Assembly (NCBI GenBank): GCA_964586675.1
Contig: CAZPHQ010000033.1
Coordinates: 1-29,312 of the forward strand
DNA: 29,312 nucleotides
Direction of reading: 5' to 3'
Source of the DNA: JADLGH01 sp964586675
GTDB taxonomy: Bacteria; Desulfobacterota_D; UBA1144; Nemesobacterales; UBA2774
This document shows positions 13,149 through 21,080 of the stretch, piece after piece. Positions within the stretch are counted from its first letter, which is position 1; each line of letters starts with the position of its first letter. The position numbers and the translations under genes are program-made. Below the pieces are notes generated by a model, which saw nothing but the letters and a program-made list of their open reading frames with translations, did no database searches and was not told where the DNA came from.

Positions 13149-14033
13149 ATGCCGAGCATTACAGTAGCGACCGCGACTGCCGTGAACGATACGGCGGTCG
13201 GGACTGTGGCATGGAGTAACGTATCGAATGTTACGTCGAGCAACAATTCGAGGGCTACGGTTGCGCTCAATTTCAGTCAGATATCCAACTATGTACGCTG
13301 TAAACCCGCTTCGCTTTCTTCCATCCCGGCTTCCGCGAGCATTTCCGGCATAGTCGTAAGCATCGAGAGAAGCTGCACCGTCAGCAATACCATCAACGAC
13401 GGATTCCTGCGGCTCTATAAATCCGGCAGCTCGTCTTATGTGGGGCCGAGCAAGGCTACCGCTACCAAATGGCCGACGACCGACGGAACGGTCAGCTACG
13501 GCAGCTCCCTGGACTTATGGGGTTCAACATGGACCAGGAGTGAGATTGTCAATCAGCTTGAAGTCGGCATTTCCGCCACTAACAATCTTCCGGCCTCGAC
13601 GTCCACAGGGCAGGTCGATTTCGTCGAGTTCACGATCCATTACACGCTCCAGCAGAATATCTCCGCGCCGCTCCTTTCGAACCCCGTTACGCTCTATGCC
13701 CCGACGATGGTATTGCAGGGATTCATCGCCCCGTTTCTAACGCTGGAGCAGACCTTTTATGATCACGCGTTTGCATTCGTGCAAACGATGGAAGCCCCTT
13801 TGCTGACGGCGGACACGGTGTTTTACGAAAGCAGGTTCGGAGAGGGAATCAGCGCCCCGTTTCTGGATAACACACCCGTATTTTACGAGCACGCGCTGGC
13901 ATTCCCGCAGGAGATGGCTGGCCCGTTCCTGCCGGGGAGCGTGGTGTTTTACGCGCACGAGATATTCAACACATGGGAGAACACGGACAACACGACGTCG
14001 GGAATATGGACGGATACGGATATACCGTTATAA
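13149..14033 (+). CDS. Repeat-bearing tail protein, 294 aa (first paralogue)
   Basis: Residues about 1-165 form a beta-rich domain (MPSITVATATAVNDTAVGTV; DFVEFTIHYT at its end) of a type common in phage tail or adhesin proteins. Five units of about 20-22 residues follow, with the pattern [Q/I]-x-x-x-[A/G]-P-[LF]-L-x5-[T/V]-[LF]-Y: SAPLLSNPVTLYAP, IAPFLTLEQTFYDH, EAPLLTADTVFYES, SAPFLDNTPVFYEH and AGPFLPGSVVFYAH. The end WENTDNTTSGIWTDTDIPL recurs in the next protein. These repeats resemble the FTN-x-x-TFY-x-P-T repeats found in many phage proteins. A peripheral virion role is likely. AAGGGG precedes ATG 13149. Confidence 0.6.
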   Translation: MPSITVATATAVNDTAVGTVAWSNVSNVTSSNNSRATVALNFSQISNYVRCKPASLSSIPASASISGIVVSIERSCTVSNTINDGFLRLYKSGSSSYVGPSKATATKWPTTDGTVSYGSSLDLWGSTWTRSEIVNQLEVGISATNNLPASTSTGQVDFVEFTIHYTLQQNISAPLLSNPVTLYAPTMVLQGFIAPFLTLEQTFYDHAFAFVQTMEAPLLTADTVFYESRFGEGISAPFLDNTPVFYEHALAFPQEMAGPFLPGSVVFYAHEIFNTWENTDNTTSGIWTDTDIPL

Positions 14034-14041
14034 GAGAATAA

Positions 14042-15298
14042 ATGGCTTTCCCAATAGTACAGTCGGTAACAGAAACCCAGTTTAGCAGCTCGACGACCGC
14101 GCACGCTGTAAGCATGCCCGCGACGGTTAACGCGGGGGATTTGCTTATCGTGCTCTTCGTTCAGTTCGCACAGGCGGCAACAGTTACAACACCCTCCGGA
14201 TGGACCCAGCTTCATTCTACTCAAACGGGGGGATTAGGCAGACTTTCCGCTTATTATAAATCCGCAAGCGGCTCGGAAGACGGCGGGACAGTAGATTTTG
14301 TAACGTCCAGCTCGACAACGGCGGCAGCGCAGACGTACAGAATTACGGGGTGGAGCGCCGTAAAGGTTGCAACGGCAGCGCTTGGGAATCCGGGGGACAA
14401 CAGTCCTAATCCGCCGTCGTTGAATCCTTCGGGATGGGACACCGAGGATACGTTATGGATTGCTTATTTCGGGGCGGCGGATGACGATGAGACGGTTTCG
14501 ACATATCCGACTAACTATACGAATGGTGTAGATACTATTAGCGGGGCGGGGGCAAATCTCGGCTGCGAGATGGGATCGGCCCGGAGGGAGCTTGCGGCTT
14601 CAAGCGAGAATCCCGGAACCTTTTTAATCACTGGTGGGGAGGACTGGGTTGCCGGTACGATAGCGGTTAGACCAGCCCCGGCGCAGCAAACTCTCGTAGC
14701 CCCTCTTTTGAACGCCGCTCCGACGCTGAACGCTCACACACTCGCAGCGACCTACAGCCTTGCGGCACCGCTGCTGAACGCGGCCCCGACCTTTTACGCT
14801 CACGAGTTCGCCGGGGATGCCGGGGAGCAAACCCTCGAAGCGCCGCTTCTGGACAACGGCGCAACATTCTACGACCCGGCGTTCGCTCCGGGCAGCGTGA
14901 GCCTGACGGCTCCACTGCTTGCCAATGGAGCGACGTTCTATAATCCGGCATTAGCGGCGAGCTATACATTGACTGCTCCACTTCTGGACAGCGCTGCCGT
15001 GCTGTATGCCCCGGAGATCGACGCGACTTACTTGCTTAGCGCTCCGCTCCTAACGAACAGCCCGGTCTTTTACGATGCGGTTTTCGCCCCGACCTATACC
15101 CTGACCGCGCCTCTCTTGAATGCGGGCGCGACGATGTACGCGCACTCGTTCCCCGGACAGGACATAACTATCGTGGCTCCGCTCCTTAATGTGCCTCCGG
15201 CTTTCTTCGCTCACCTGATGAGGGAGAAATGGACCAATGCGGATACGGGGGTTTCGGGGATTTGGACGGATACGGACTTTCCGTATCGGGAGATATAG
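14042..15298 (+). CDS. Repeat-bearing tail adhesin-like protein, 418 aa (second paralogue)
   Basis: An N-terminal beta domain of about 215 residues (SVTETQFSSSTTAHAVSMPA; TPSGWTQLHSTQTGGLGRLS; VAGTIAVRPA) resembles domains common in phage adhesins. It is followed by eight repeats of 21-25 residues with the pattern Y-x-L-x-A-P-L-L-x6-[T/V]-[F/L/M]-Y, for example LAAPLLNAAPTFYAH, LTAPLLANGATFYNP and LSAPLLTNSPVFYDA. The C-terminal KWTNADTGVSGIWTDTDFP matches the end of the preceding protein. The pair probably arose by duplication, with repeat number expanding to eight here against five there. The stop at 15296-15298 abuts the HNH gene directly. The ribosome binding site is weak. Confidence 0.6.
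   Translation: MAFPIVQSVTETQFSSSTTAHAVSMPATVNAGDLLIVLFVQFAQAATVTTPSGWTQLHSTQTGGLGRLSAYYKSASGSEDGGTVDFVTSSSTTAAAQTYRITGWSAVKVATAALGNPGDNSPNPPSLNPSGWDTEDTLWIAYFGAADDDETVSTYPTNYTNGVDTISGAGANLGCEMGSARRELAASSENPGTFLITGGEDWVAGTIAVRPAPAQQTLVAPLLNAAPTLNAHTLAATYSLAAPLLNAAPTFYAHEFAGDAGEQTLEAPLLDNGATFYDPAFAPGSVSLTAPLLANGATFYNPALAASYTLTAPLLDSAAVLYAPEIDATYLLSAPLLTNSPVFYDAVFAPTYTLTAPLLNAGATMYAHSFPGQDITIVAPLLNVPPAFFAHLMREKWTNADTGVSGIWTDTDFPYREI
15269..15287 (+). other. Perfect 8-bp hairpin at the end of the second repeat gene
   Basis: GATACGGA (15269-15276) and TCCGTATC (15280-15287) pair perfectly around CTT, within the codons for TDTDFP and just before the GGGAGA of the HNH gene. A related but imperfect inverted repeat lies at the same point of the first paralogue (about 14013-14030). 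The segment TGGACGGATACGGA is identical in both genes. Confidence 0.4.
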
Positions 15299-15745
15299 AT
15301 GCATAACGTAAAACATGGACACGCAAGAGATGATTTTAAAACAAAAACATATCAGGTTTGGGCTGATATGCGGAATCGATGTTTCAATGACCGTAATAAA
15401 CGATACAAAGACTACGGCGGACGCGGCATTGGAGTCTGCCCGAGATGGTCAGAGTATACAAACTTTCTCTTAGACATGGGCGAATGCCCCCAAGGTTTAG
15501 CGCTTGATCGTATCGACAACGATGGAAACTATGAGCCGGGAAACTGTAGGTGGGCTACTGCAAAAGAACAATCTCGGAATAGACGCACAAACAATTGGAT
15601 TGAATATGAAGGCAAACGAATGATTGTCTACGATTGGGCAAAACATTTAGGCATAAGAGTTCTTACACTACGTGCTCGTCTAAGAAGGGGCTGGTCAATC
15701 GAAAGAGCTTTCAATAAACCGGTGCAGTTGCGGAGAATAGCCTAA
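15299..15745 (+). CDS. HNH homing endonuclease, free-standing
   Basis: The 148-aa product carries the well-known phage homing-endonuclease signature. It has TYQVWADMRNRCFN, YKDYGGRGIGVCPRW (residues 36-50), LALDRIDNDGNYEPGNCRWA (67-86) and EQSRNRRTN, which together form the HNH/beta-beta-alpha metal nuclease core. Residues about 101-142 (IEYEGKRMIVYDWAKHLGIR, then LRARLRRGWSIERAFNKP) are a helix-turn-helix-like DNA-binding tail common behind this core. Such enzymes cut alleles lacking the gene and so spread it. It is wedged exactly between two tail genes (start next to TAG 15298; TAATG overlap at the end). Its base composition is foreign: 20 of 60 G+C at 15301-15360 against 36 of 60 at 15781-15840. 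Confidence 0.85.
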   Translation: MHNVKHGHARDDFKTKTYQVWADMRNRCFNDRNKRYKDYGGRGIGVCPRWSEYTNFLLDMGECPQGLALDRIDNDGNYEPGNCRWATAKEQSRNRRTNNWIEYEGKRMIVYDWAKHLGIRVLTLRARLRRGWSIERAFNKPVQLRRIA

Positions 15746-17265
15746 TGGGCTTGGAACATTCCATACAACTGACACTCCCCGCACCGATAGGCGGCATCAA
15801 CTTCTCCCTGCCGGAAAGCTCGCTGGAGCACGTTTACAGCCGGGACATGATGAACGTCATAATCGAGGACGGGATAGTCAAGAGACGGCTCGGGTATACG
15901 CAGGTGGCAGCTTCCTTCCCGAATGCCAATCCCGTTATGGAAGGATTCGAGTACGGGGACGCCTCGGGGAACCTGCATACGATATTCGTTACGACGCAGA
16001 AGCTGATCGAATACACAGCGCCTTCAACATGGACTGACAGGAGCGGGGCTCTAAGCCTGACCGGCACCGCGGCGGAGAACCCCGTATTTATCGCACCCGT
16101 CGGTGGCCTCGCAACAGAAAACCTTTACTTCACAAACGGTAAGGACGCAATAAAGGTATGGACCGGCTCTGGCAACTGGGCGAACCTGACGACCACGGGG
16201 TTTGCGTCGGGCGGCAATTCGACGCTCAGGGCAAGGTGCCTTGTTGGATACAAGGGGCACCTCCTCCTCGGGGACGTTACGGAGACCGGGACACGCATAC
16301 CCTACAGGATAAGGTGGTCTACAGTTGGGAACCCGACAACGTGGAACACGATATCCGCTGGGTTTGCCAATCTCATCGAGGACAAGAGCAATTCGAAAGT
16401 GATGTGCATGCACCCGATGGGGCCGGTGCTTATCGTTTACAAGGCCGGGAGCATATACCAGCTTACATATCAGGGAGACCCGAATTACTTCGTGCCGAGG
16501 ATGAAGGTCGCGGACCGGGGGGCCATAAGCGCGAAGGGCGTCGCTCCGTTCGGTGATTTTCACCTGGTCGTTACGCAGGACAACATAGAGATATTCGACG
16601 GGCAGGGATTTTCGAGACCCGCTCCGGGAAACAGGATTAAGCAGGACTTCTTTGGAAATCTCAACTGGGACCAGAGGGAGCTTATATACGCCTGCGCTTT
16701 CCCTTCGCGCTTCGAGGTTTGGATCATCTATCCGACCAGCTCTTCGACTGTTCCGGATACCGCCTACTGCTGGAACTATAAGGACAACACGTGGACCAAA
16801 CACGAGTTCGCCGACACGTTCTATTCGCTGATGAATCTCGACGAAACGTTTTCCACGATACAGCCGCTGGCCGGGATGAACGGCAACGTGATGAAGCTCT
16901 TTAACGGCAACACGGATAACGGGACGGTTATCGACGGACACGCAAGAGCAAAGCTCCACAACTACAGGGAGTTCAACCAGCCAGGGGCAAGGGTCGAAGG
17001 ACTTATAAAGACGATGCACCGGATAGAGGTCGAATCGACCGGGACTATTCCGACCGTGCAGGTCGGGTCGGTCAATTCGATTATGGGCTCTGTGGATTAC
17101 GATACGGCGGAAACGCCTGTTCAGGGAGAGACGGGGATAGTGAAGATAGACAAGAGAAAATCGGGGCGATACATGACGGTGAAGTTCAGGCAGAACACGG
17201 ACGGTGCGCCGTTCGAGCTGGCGCAGTACACGGTATACCTGGAGCCAAGAGGGAGCTGGAAATAG
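15745..17265 (+). CDS. Tail nozzle / stabilisation protein-like, 506 aa
   Basis: The opening PAPIGGINFSLPESSLEHVY SR-D (read in part) and RDMMNVIIEDGIVKRRLGYT match the N termini of podovirus tail proteins of the nozzle or P22 gp10-like type. Their bodies are beta-propellers, and here blade-like repeats are seen: LYFTNGKDAIKVWTGSGNW, GPVLIVYKAGSIYQLTYQG and FHLVVTQDNIEIFDGQGF. The C-terminal third (IKTMHRIEVESTGTIPTVQV; SGRYMTVKFRQNTDGAPFEL) is a beta-sandwich typical of the same proteins. The product would close the tail channel below the adaptor. The start overlaps the HNH stop. Confidence is moderate because propeller-like proteins have several roles. Confidence 0.6.
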   Translation: MGLEHSIQLTLPAPIGGINFSLPESSLEHVYSRDMMNVIIEDGIVKRRLGYTQVAASFPNANPVMEGFEYGDASGNLHTIFVTTQKLIEYTAPSTWTDRSGALSLTGTAAENPVFIAPVGGLATENLYFTNGKDAIKVWTGSGNWANLTTTGFASGGNSTLRARCLVGYKGHLLLGDVTETGTRIPYRIRWSTVGNPTTWNTISAGFANLIEDKSNSKVMCMHPMGPVLIVYKAGSIYQLTYQGDPNYFVPRMKVADRGAISAKGVAPFGDFHLVVTQDNIEIFDGQGFSRPAPGNRIKQDFFGNLNWDQRELIYACAFPSRFEVWIIYPTSSSTVPDTAYCWNYKDNTWTKHEFADTFYSLMNLDETFSTIQPLAGMNGNVMKLFNGNTDNGTVIDGHARAKLHNYREFNQPGARVEGLIKTMHRIEVESTGTIPTVQVGSVNSIMGSVDYDTAETPVQGETGIVKIDKRKSGRYMTVKFRQNTDGAPFELAQYTVYLEPRGSWK

Positions 17266-18534
17266 ATGCCTAACGACACGATGGAAACATTGATAGCCCC
17301 CAAGCCACCCTCGCAGACGGAAGTCTTTTCGTTCGAAGATTTGAACAGCGTTCTCGGAGAGATGAGCCGGTACAACCGGGACGTGGCGAGGTATAACGAC
17401 GATTTATACAACGTTCTTCATTCCGGATACCTCGTCCGAAGCTTCCGGGTGGAAAATCTGACGGCGGATAGGATAACCTCCGGCGTAATCGGGGCGGACC
17501 AGATATATCTCGGGGATGAGAACTTTGAGCTCGACGGCGTGCTTCAGCAGATACGGGTCAAGGACGATCAGCCGTCGCCCGTTACTCGGGTGGAGATCGG
17601 GAAGTTCGGGAGCGGGGCCGATTATGGAATCAAGGTTCGCGATTCGAGCGGGACGGTCGTATTCCAGGCGACCTCGACGACCTTCATAGACGGCGCGGTC
17701 ATTAACAATGCCACTATCACCGGGGCCAAGCTTGTGAACGCGACGGTCGGTACGACGAAGCTGGAAGACCTTGCCGTTACGACCGGGAAGATAGCGAGCG
17801 GCGCTGTTACGAACGCGAAGATAAACGACCTCAGCGCTACAAAGATAACGGTGAGTGGAACCTTGACGGTAAGCAGCGCGACGACGGCTATAGCGGTCAC
17901 GGGGGCGGGGGCTGTTGTGTTCTCGGGCGGAGGAGACATGATAATGCGCGCCTCCGGATCGAACTTTAACTACATAACTTTCCAGAACGGCAGCAGCCAG
18001 GACCGGGGATTCCTGAATTACAACGGCACGAGCAACTTCATGAACCTGACTTCCTCGGGCGGGGCAGGGATTGCCATAGATGCCTCGGGCTCCTCCGGCG
18101 GGGACGTGCAACTACTGGCGGACGGCGACATTTTTCTGAGCGCCCCCGATATACAGATAGGACAGTCGTCGAGCCAGGACATATTAATGACGGGACGTGT
18201 CGATACATCTGTATTCCCCAAAACGGATAACCTCCGGGCGCTTGGAAGCGCGAGCCTCAGATGGTCGGACGTGCGCTCGGTTCTTATCAACGGAGCGGAC
18301 TTCTGCTTCGAGAACGGATACAGGCTTACCGAAGCAAATCACGTATGGACGGAAGCCCCGCCTAATTCAGTCGTACTCATGAATCAGAACTGGAAACCCG
18401 TTGCGGCATTCGATGAGAGAGGGAACGTTTTCATCGGGGGAGTGCTGCATCCGAATTTCCAGTTCGAGGAACCGGACATAAAGAGGAGAGAGCCAGTTGG
18501 AGCGGAAAGAGCAGGAACGGAATATATCAATTGA
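17266..18534 (+). CDS. Tail fibre protein, 422 aa
   Basis: A helical N terminus (EDLNSVLGEMSRYNRDVARY) probably anchors the fibre. GVIGADQIYLGDENFELDGV and VEIGKFGSGADYGIKVRDSS with GTVVFQATST follow, typical of phage fibre shafts. A run of trimer-forming repeats comes next (ATITGAKLVNATVGTTKLED; VTTGKIASGAVTNAKINDLS). The C-terminal section has G/S-rich beta turns and a TDNLRALGSASLRWSDVRSV motif, common just before the receptor-binding or chaperone end of fibres. No peptidase S74 catalytic motif is obvious. It is adjacent to the nozzle-like gene and likely recognises the host surface. Confidence 0.65.
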   Translation: MPNDTMETLIAPKPPSQTEVFSFEDLNSVLGEMSRYNRDVARYNDDLYNVLHSGYLVRSFRVENLTADRITSGVIGADQIYLGDENFELDGVLQQIRVKDDQPSPVTRVEIGKFGSGADYGIKVRDSSGTVVFQATSTTFIDGAVINNATITGAKLVNATVGTTKLEDLAVTTGKIASGAVTNAKINDLSATKITVSGTLTVSSATTAIAVTGAGAVVFSGGGDMIMRASGSNFNYITFQNGSSQDRGFLNYNGTSNFMNLTSSGGAGIAIDASGSSGGDVQLLADGDIFLSAPDIQIGQSSSQDILMTGRVDTSVFPKTDNLRALGSASLRWSDVRSVLINGADFCFENGYRLTEANHVWTEAPPNSVVLMNQNWKPVAAFDERGNVFIGGVLHPNFQFEEPDIKRREPVGAERAGTEYIN

Positions 18535-18697
18535 ACAATATCTGGATAACCGGATAGCGGGATATGTAGAGATAATCAACAAGGCGCAGGGAGCGATAGA
18601 AGCGCTTTCCAGCCTGAAAGAAAATCTGGTGAGGTCAAATGGCAACGAGCAGAAACAGGAAGAAGAGAAGGCAGATAATGGCGCAGGCGGGGAATGA
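18497..18697 (+). CDS. Small coiled-coil protein, 66 aa
   Basis: The only plausible start is TTG 18497, with AGGAGAG about 7-8 nt upstream inside the fibre gene. The gene overlaps the fibre end by 38 nt and the next gene by 59 nt. The sequence is helical and charged (SIEQYLDNRIAGYVEIINKA; IEALSSLKENLVRSNGNEQK). It may be a fibre-assembly chaperone, in view of its place behind the fibre gene, but no family is recognised. Confidence 0.5.
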   Translation: MERKEQERNISIEQYLDNRIAGYVEIINKAQGAIEALSSLKENLVRSNGNEQKQEEEKADNGAGGE

Positions 18698-19271
18698 AGT
18701 CCGGGCGATAGAAGCGCCTGTTCACGACGTCGTGCGGGAGAAACCGAAGCAACTCTCTTACGGGCAGATATTTCCTCACGAGCTGACGGCGCTCGCTCCC
18801 CTGATAGTCGATTTCTACAAGGAGATCGGTTTTAAGGAAGCGGCGGAAAATCCGGAGCCCTTCATCCGCGAGATATTCGACGAGATGAGCAGGAACCCCT
18901 ATTCGATCATATACGCCTGCCTCGACGCGGAACAGAAACCACAAGGGTACATGTGGCTCCGTATAGACCGGAACGTACTCCAGCAGCCGTTCGCCGTGAT
19001 AGAGCAAGACTACATCATCCCGGAGCATAGGGGAACCCTACGGGAGGCACGTATGCACCACCAGTTTATCGAATACGCCATACAGACCGGAGAGAGATGC
19101 GGGGTGCAGTATACGAATACGGTTGTGAGGTCGAAGAAACTGGAGGAATCGAGGATGAAACTCGGGTTCAGGAGCGTGGAAATCAAAATGACGTTTAAGG
19201 GAACTGCACAGGATTTCAGAAATCAGAACCCGAGCTTCATGAAAACAGGGAAATACGAGGAGGGCGAATAA
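18639..19271 (+). CDS. GNAT-fold N-acetyltransferase-like protein, 210 aa
   Basis: The central part shows the GNAT order: the beta-strand pair SIIYACLDAEQKPQGYMWLR (89-108), then VIEQDYIIPEHRGTLREARM (120-139), which occupies the place of the acetyl-CoA-binding motif A (strand, pyrophosphate-loop R-G-x-x-x, helix), then a helix HHQFIEYAIQTGER. A late LEESRMKLGFRSVEIKMTF matches motif B with the usual K-L-G-F. The loop is G-T-L-R rather than the canonical G-x-G-x-[GA], so cofactor binding may be weak. The N terminus is very basic (TSRNRKKRRQIMAQ). The stop and next start overlap (ATAATG). GNAT-like genes occur in virion operons of short-tailed phages; the target is unknown. Confidence 0.6.
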   Translation: MATSRNRKKRRQIMAQAGNEVRAIEAPVHDVVREKPKQLSYGQIFPHELTALAPLIVDFYKEIGFKEAAENPEPFIREIFDEMSRNPYSIIYACLDAEQKPQGYMWLRIDRNVLQQPFAVIEQDYIIPEHRGTLREARMHHQFIEYAIQTGERCGVQYTNTVVRSKKLEESRMKLGFRSVEIKMTFKGTAQDFRNQNPSFMKTGKYEEGE

Positions 19272-20371
19272 TGGGCGGTTCGAAACAACAGAGTAAGCCG
19301 ACACCGGAAAGCAGATACGCAAGCGGGGCATTGACCGGGTACGTGCTCGGGCCGGTCGATTTAGGGGACAGTCGTGCCACTGAAGGGGCGGCCATGTTCA
19401 ACAACGCCGGCCAGGGAGTAGGAATCCTCCCCGACTGGGGACAGCTACAGGATACGGCTGGACAATCGTTCTACGGGAACCTCGCCGGGAATAACGCGAA
19501 TCCGATTATGACGGATGCCCTCGGAAGGGCGTTCACCATGCCGGAAATTACCATGCCCGAGATAAAGATGCCGAACATCAATTACGGCGGCGGGGGAGGC
19601 ATGGGAGGAGGATTCGGTGCGGGATTCGGAGGGGGAGGACAGGGGTTCGGACAGAGGATAATCCCGCAGTCGGCCACCAACAACGCACTCGATTATCTTC
19701 AGAATACCCCTTCCGTGTTCGACCAGATGTCAGGCGGGCCGATAGTGGACGAGATAAACGCGAGGACGGAAGCGGAGGACCAGGCGTACAGGCAGAGGGC
19801 AATGGCCGACCTGGAGCAGGCAACGGAGATTGCGTTCGCCAACGATATGGCAACGGGACTCCTTTCCGGCTCGACGATAATGCTGAACAGGGAAAGGCTC
19901 ACGGAAAACGTTCTTAATGACCTGAACGTGTTCAGGGCGACCCGCTCCCTGGAGCAGACGAAGTATCTCGGCGACCTGGCGATGCAAGACATAATGACGC
20001 AATCGAACAACATGCAGTCGATACTCCAGCAGGCGATGGTCGAAAAGGGAATCGACGCGAATTACGCGGCGCAGATGGCGGCCATAGCCTCCGAGCAGGC
20101 GACGGCCCTCGCGCAGGCGCGGATAGCATCGCAGACGCAGCTCGGTGTAGCGGGACTGAACTCGCAGACACAGCTCGCCTCGCAGATGATGGATACACAG
20201 GCCCGGCTCGGGATGAACCAGCAGAATAACGCGATGAACCTCCTGAATATGGGTATGACGGATTACAACGCTTCGACAGACAGACAGATCGGACTCGGAA
20301 CGCTTCCGCTTCAATTACTGGCCGGACAAGGGGGAGCGGGGACGATCGCAACAGGCGGGAAATCGCCATAA
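19271..20371 (+). CDS. Candidate ejection (internal virion) protein, 366 aa
   Basis: The N-terminal region is polar. Residues about 97-102 onward repeat M-P-E-I / M-P-N-I units and run into a glycine-rich tract (GGGGGMGGGFGAGFGGGGQG, about 108-127). The C-terminal 230 residues are long Q/A/M-rich helices (EATEIAFAN in part; LQQAMVEKGIDANYAAQMAA). Proteins of this make-up, encoded between fibre and large terminase, are often packaged with the DNA and injected. The overlap with the GNAT gene suggests coupled translation. No enzyme motif is seen. Confidence 0.5.
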   Translation: MGGSKQQSKPTPESRYASGALTGYVLGPVDLGDSRATEGAAMFNNAGQGVGILPDWGQLQDTAGQSFYGNLAGNNANPIMTDALGRAFTMPEITMPEIKMPNINYGGGGGMGGGFGAGFGGGGQGFGQRIIPQSATNNALDYLQNTPSVFDQMSGGPIVDEINARTEAEDQAYRQRAMADLEQATEIAFANDMATGLLSGSTIMLNRERLTENVLNDLNVFRATRSLEQTKYLGDLAMQDIMTQSNNMQSILQQAMVEKGIDANYAAQMAAIASEQATALAQARIASQTQLGVAGLNSQTQLASQMMDTQARLGMNQQNNAMNLLNMGMTDYNASTDRQIGLGTLPLQLLAGQGGAGTIATGGKSP

Positions 20372-20384
20372 AAGGAGAAACGAA

Positions 20385-20765
20385 ATGGGAATATTTACAA
20401 GTCTTTTGATGCCGGTTCTGAAAACCGGGGCTGTTATAGGAGCTTCCGCGATTCCGGGAATCGGCCCTGTGGCCGGGCCGGTCGTGGCCGGACTCATGCA
20501 GGCGGGACAGAGCGCGGCAAGCGGACAGGGTCCTTTGAGTAGCTTGGCCAATGGAGCTATAGCGGGGGGTATGTCGGCGGGCATGGGCGCTTTAGGGAAA
20601 GCGTTTCAGCCCGCAGAGCAGGGAACGGCTAACGCTTCCCAGTTTGCCGACAGGCTTTCAGTCGCGGGTCCGCAGATGGGACAGAAGGACTACCTGACCG
20701 ACTTTGCTCTGGACGACCTGAAAAGGAAGATGATGAGAACGAACAGTTTTATGGGCGGGTTCTAG
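20385..20765 (+). CDS. Gly/Ala-rich small candidate ejection protein, 126 aa
   Basis: The first half is hydrophobic and rich in G, A and P (GAVIGASAIPGIGPVAGPVV; GAIAGGMSAGMGALGKAF), as in phage proteins that insert into membranes during DNA entry. The second half is polar and helical (KDYLTDFALDDLKRKMMRTN). AAAGGAG precedes ATG. Its TAG stop shares the palindrome CTAG with the stop codon of the convergent lipoprotein gene, so the two genes overlap by 4 bp. Its role is inferred from composition and position. Confidence 0.5.
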   Translation: MGIFTSLLMPVLKTGAVIGASAIPGIGPVAGPVVAGLMQAGQSAASGQGPLSSLANGAIAGGMSAGMGALGKAFQPAEQGTANASQFADRLSVAGPQMGQKDYLTDFALDDLKRKMMRTNSFMGGF

Positions 20766-21031
20766 TATGCCTGGTACAGGTTGCCGTCATCGTCCTGATA
20801 TGTACCTCGGTCACCAATCGGGAAATACATCTCTCCGGTGTCGTAATTCATTAACGGAGCACGGCGACGCTCAGAACCACAACAGGCTTCATTCAGCCAT
20901 ATCGTATCGCCCGAGTTCGTATCGTAAACGGGGGTATATGTGCCGACAGTTGAACGACTACCCGCAGTCGGATAACAAGCGGAGAGTGATACGAGAAGAA
21001 CAACCGAACCAATGGTTAGGATTTTTCTCAT
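20762..21031 (-). CDS. Antisense lipoprotein, moron-like, 89 aa
   Basis: MRKILTIGSVVLLVSLSAC is a lipoprotein signal peptide with lipobox LSAC and lipidation at C19. The mature 71 residues are polar and tyrosine-rich (RSTVGTYTPVYDTNSGDTIW) with a CC pair (NEACCGSERRR) and a repeated [YD]-D-x-G-[ED/N]-x-Y pattern (NYDTGEMYF, QDDDGNLYQAY). It is the only minus-strand gene between 5901 and 27867 and has its own promoter directly before ATG. Such isolated cargo genes are called morons, and phage lipoproteins of this size are known to block superinfection by masking outer-membrane receptors. That role is inference. No Shine-Dalgarno motif precedes ATG. Confidence 0.7.
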   Translation of the reverse strand: MRKILTIGSVVLLVSLSACYPTAGSRSTVGTYTPVYDTNSGDTIWLNEACCGSERRRAPLMNYDTGEMYFPIGDRGTYQDDDGNLYQAY

Positions 21032-21037
21032 ATAAAG

Positions 21038-21066
21038 AATTTAATAACGAATTGGCGTCTGTGCAA
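21038..21066 (-). promoter_or_regulatory. Promoter of the antisense lipoprotein gene
   Basis: On the minus strand TTGCAC (21066-21061), a 17-bp spacer and TAAATT (21043-21038) form a sigma70-like promoter. Only 6 nt separate the -10 box from ATG 21031 and there is no ribosome binding site, so the message would be leaderless or nearly so. The -35 box overlaps the AAGGAGG of the divergent gene at 21081. Confidence 0.5.
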
Positions 21067-21080
21067 GGAGGGCGAGAAAA

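Noticed and set aside
16051..17019. A 322-codon open frame on the minus strand opposite the nozzle-like gene
   Set aside because: The plus-strand protein has clear blade-like repeats and matching neighbours; the minus frame has arginine/valine-rich shadow composition.
13149..18534. Possible diversity-generating retroelement in the tail adhesin region
   Set aside because: No reverse transcriptase gene and no template/variable repeat pair with adenine-biased differences was seen. The repeats are protein-level units inside two paralogues.
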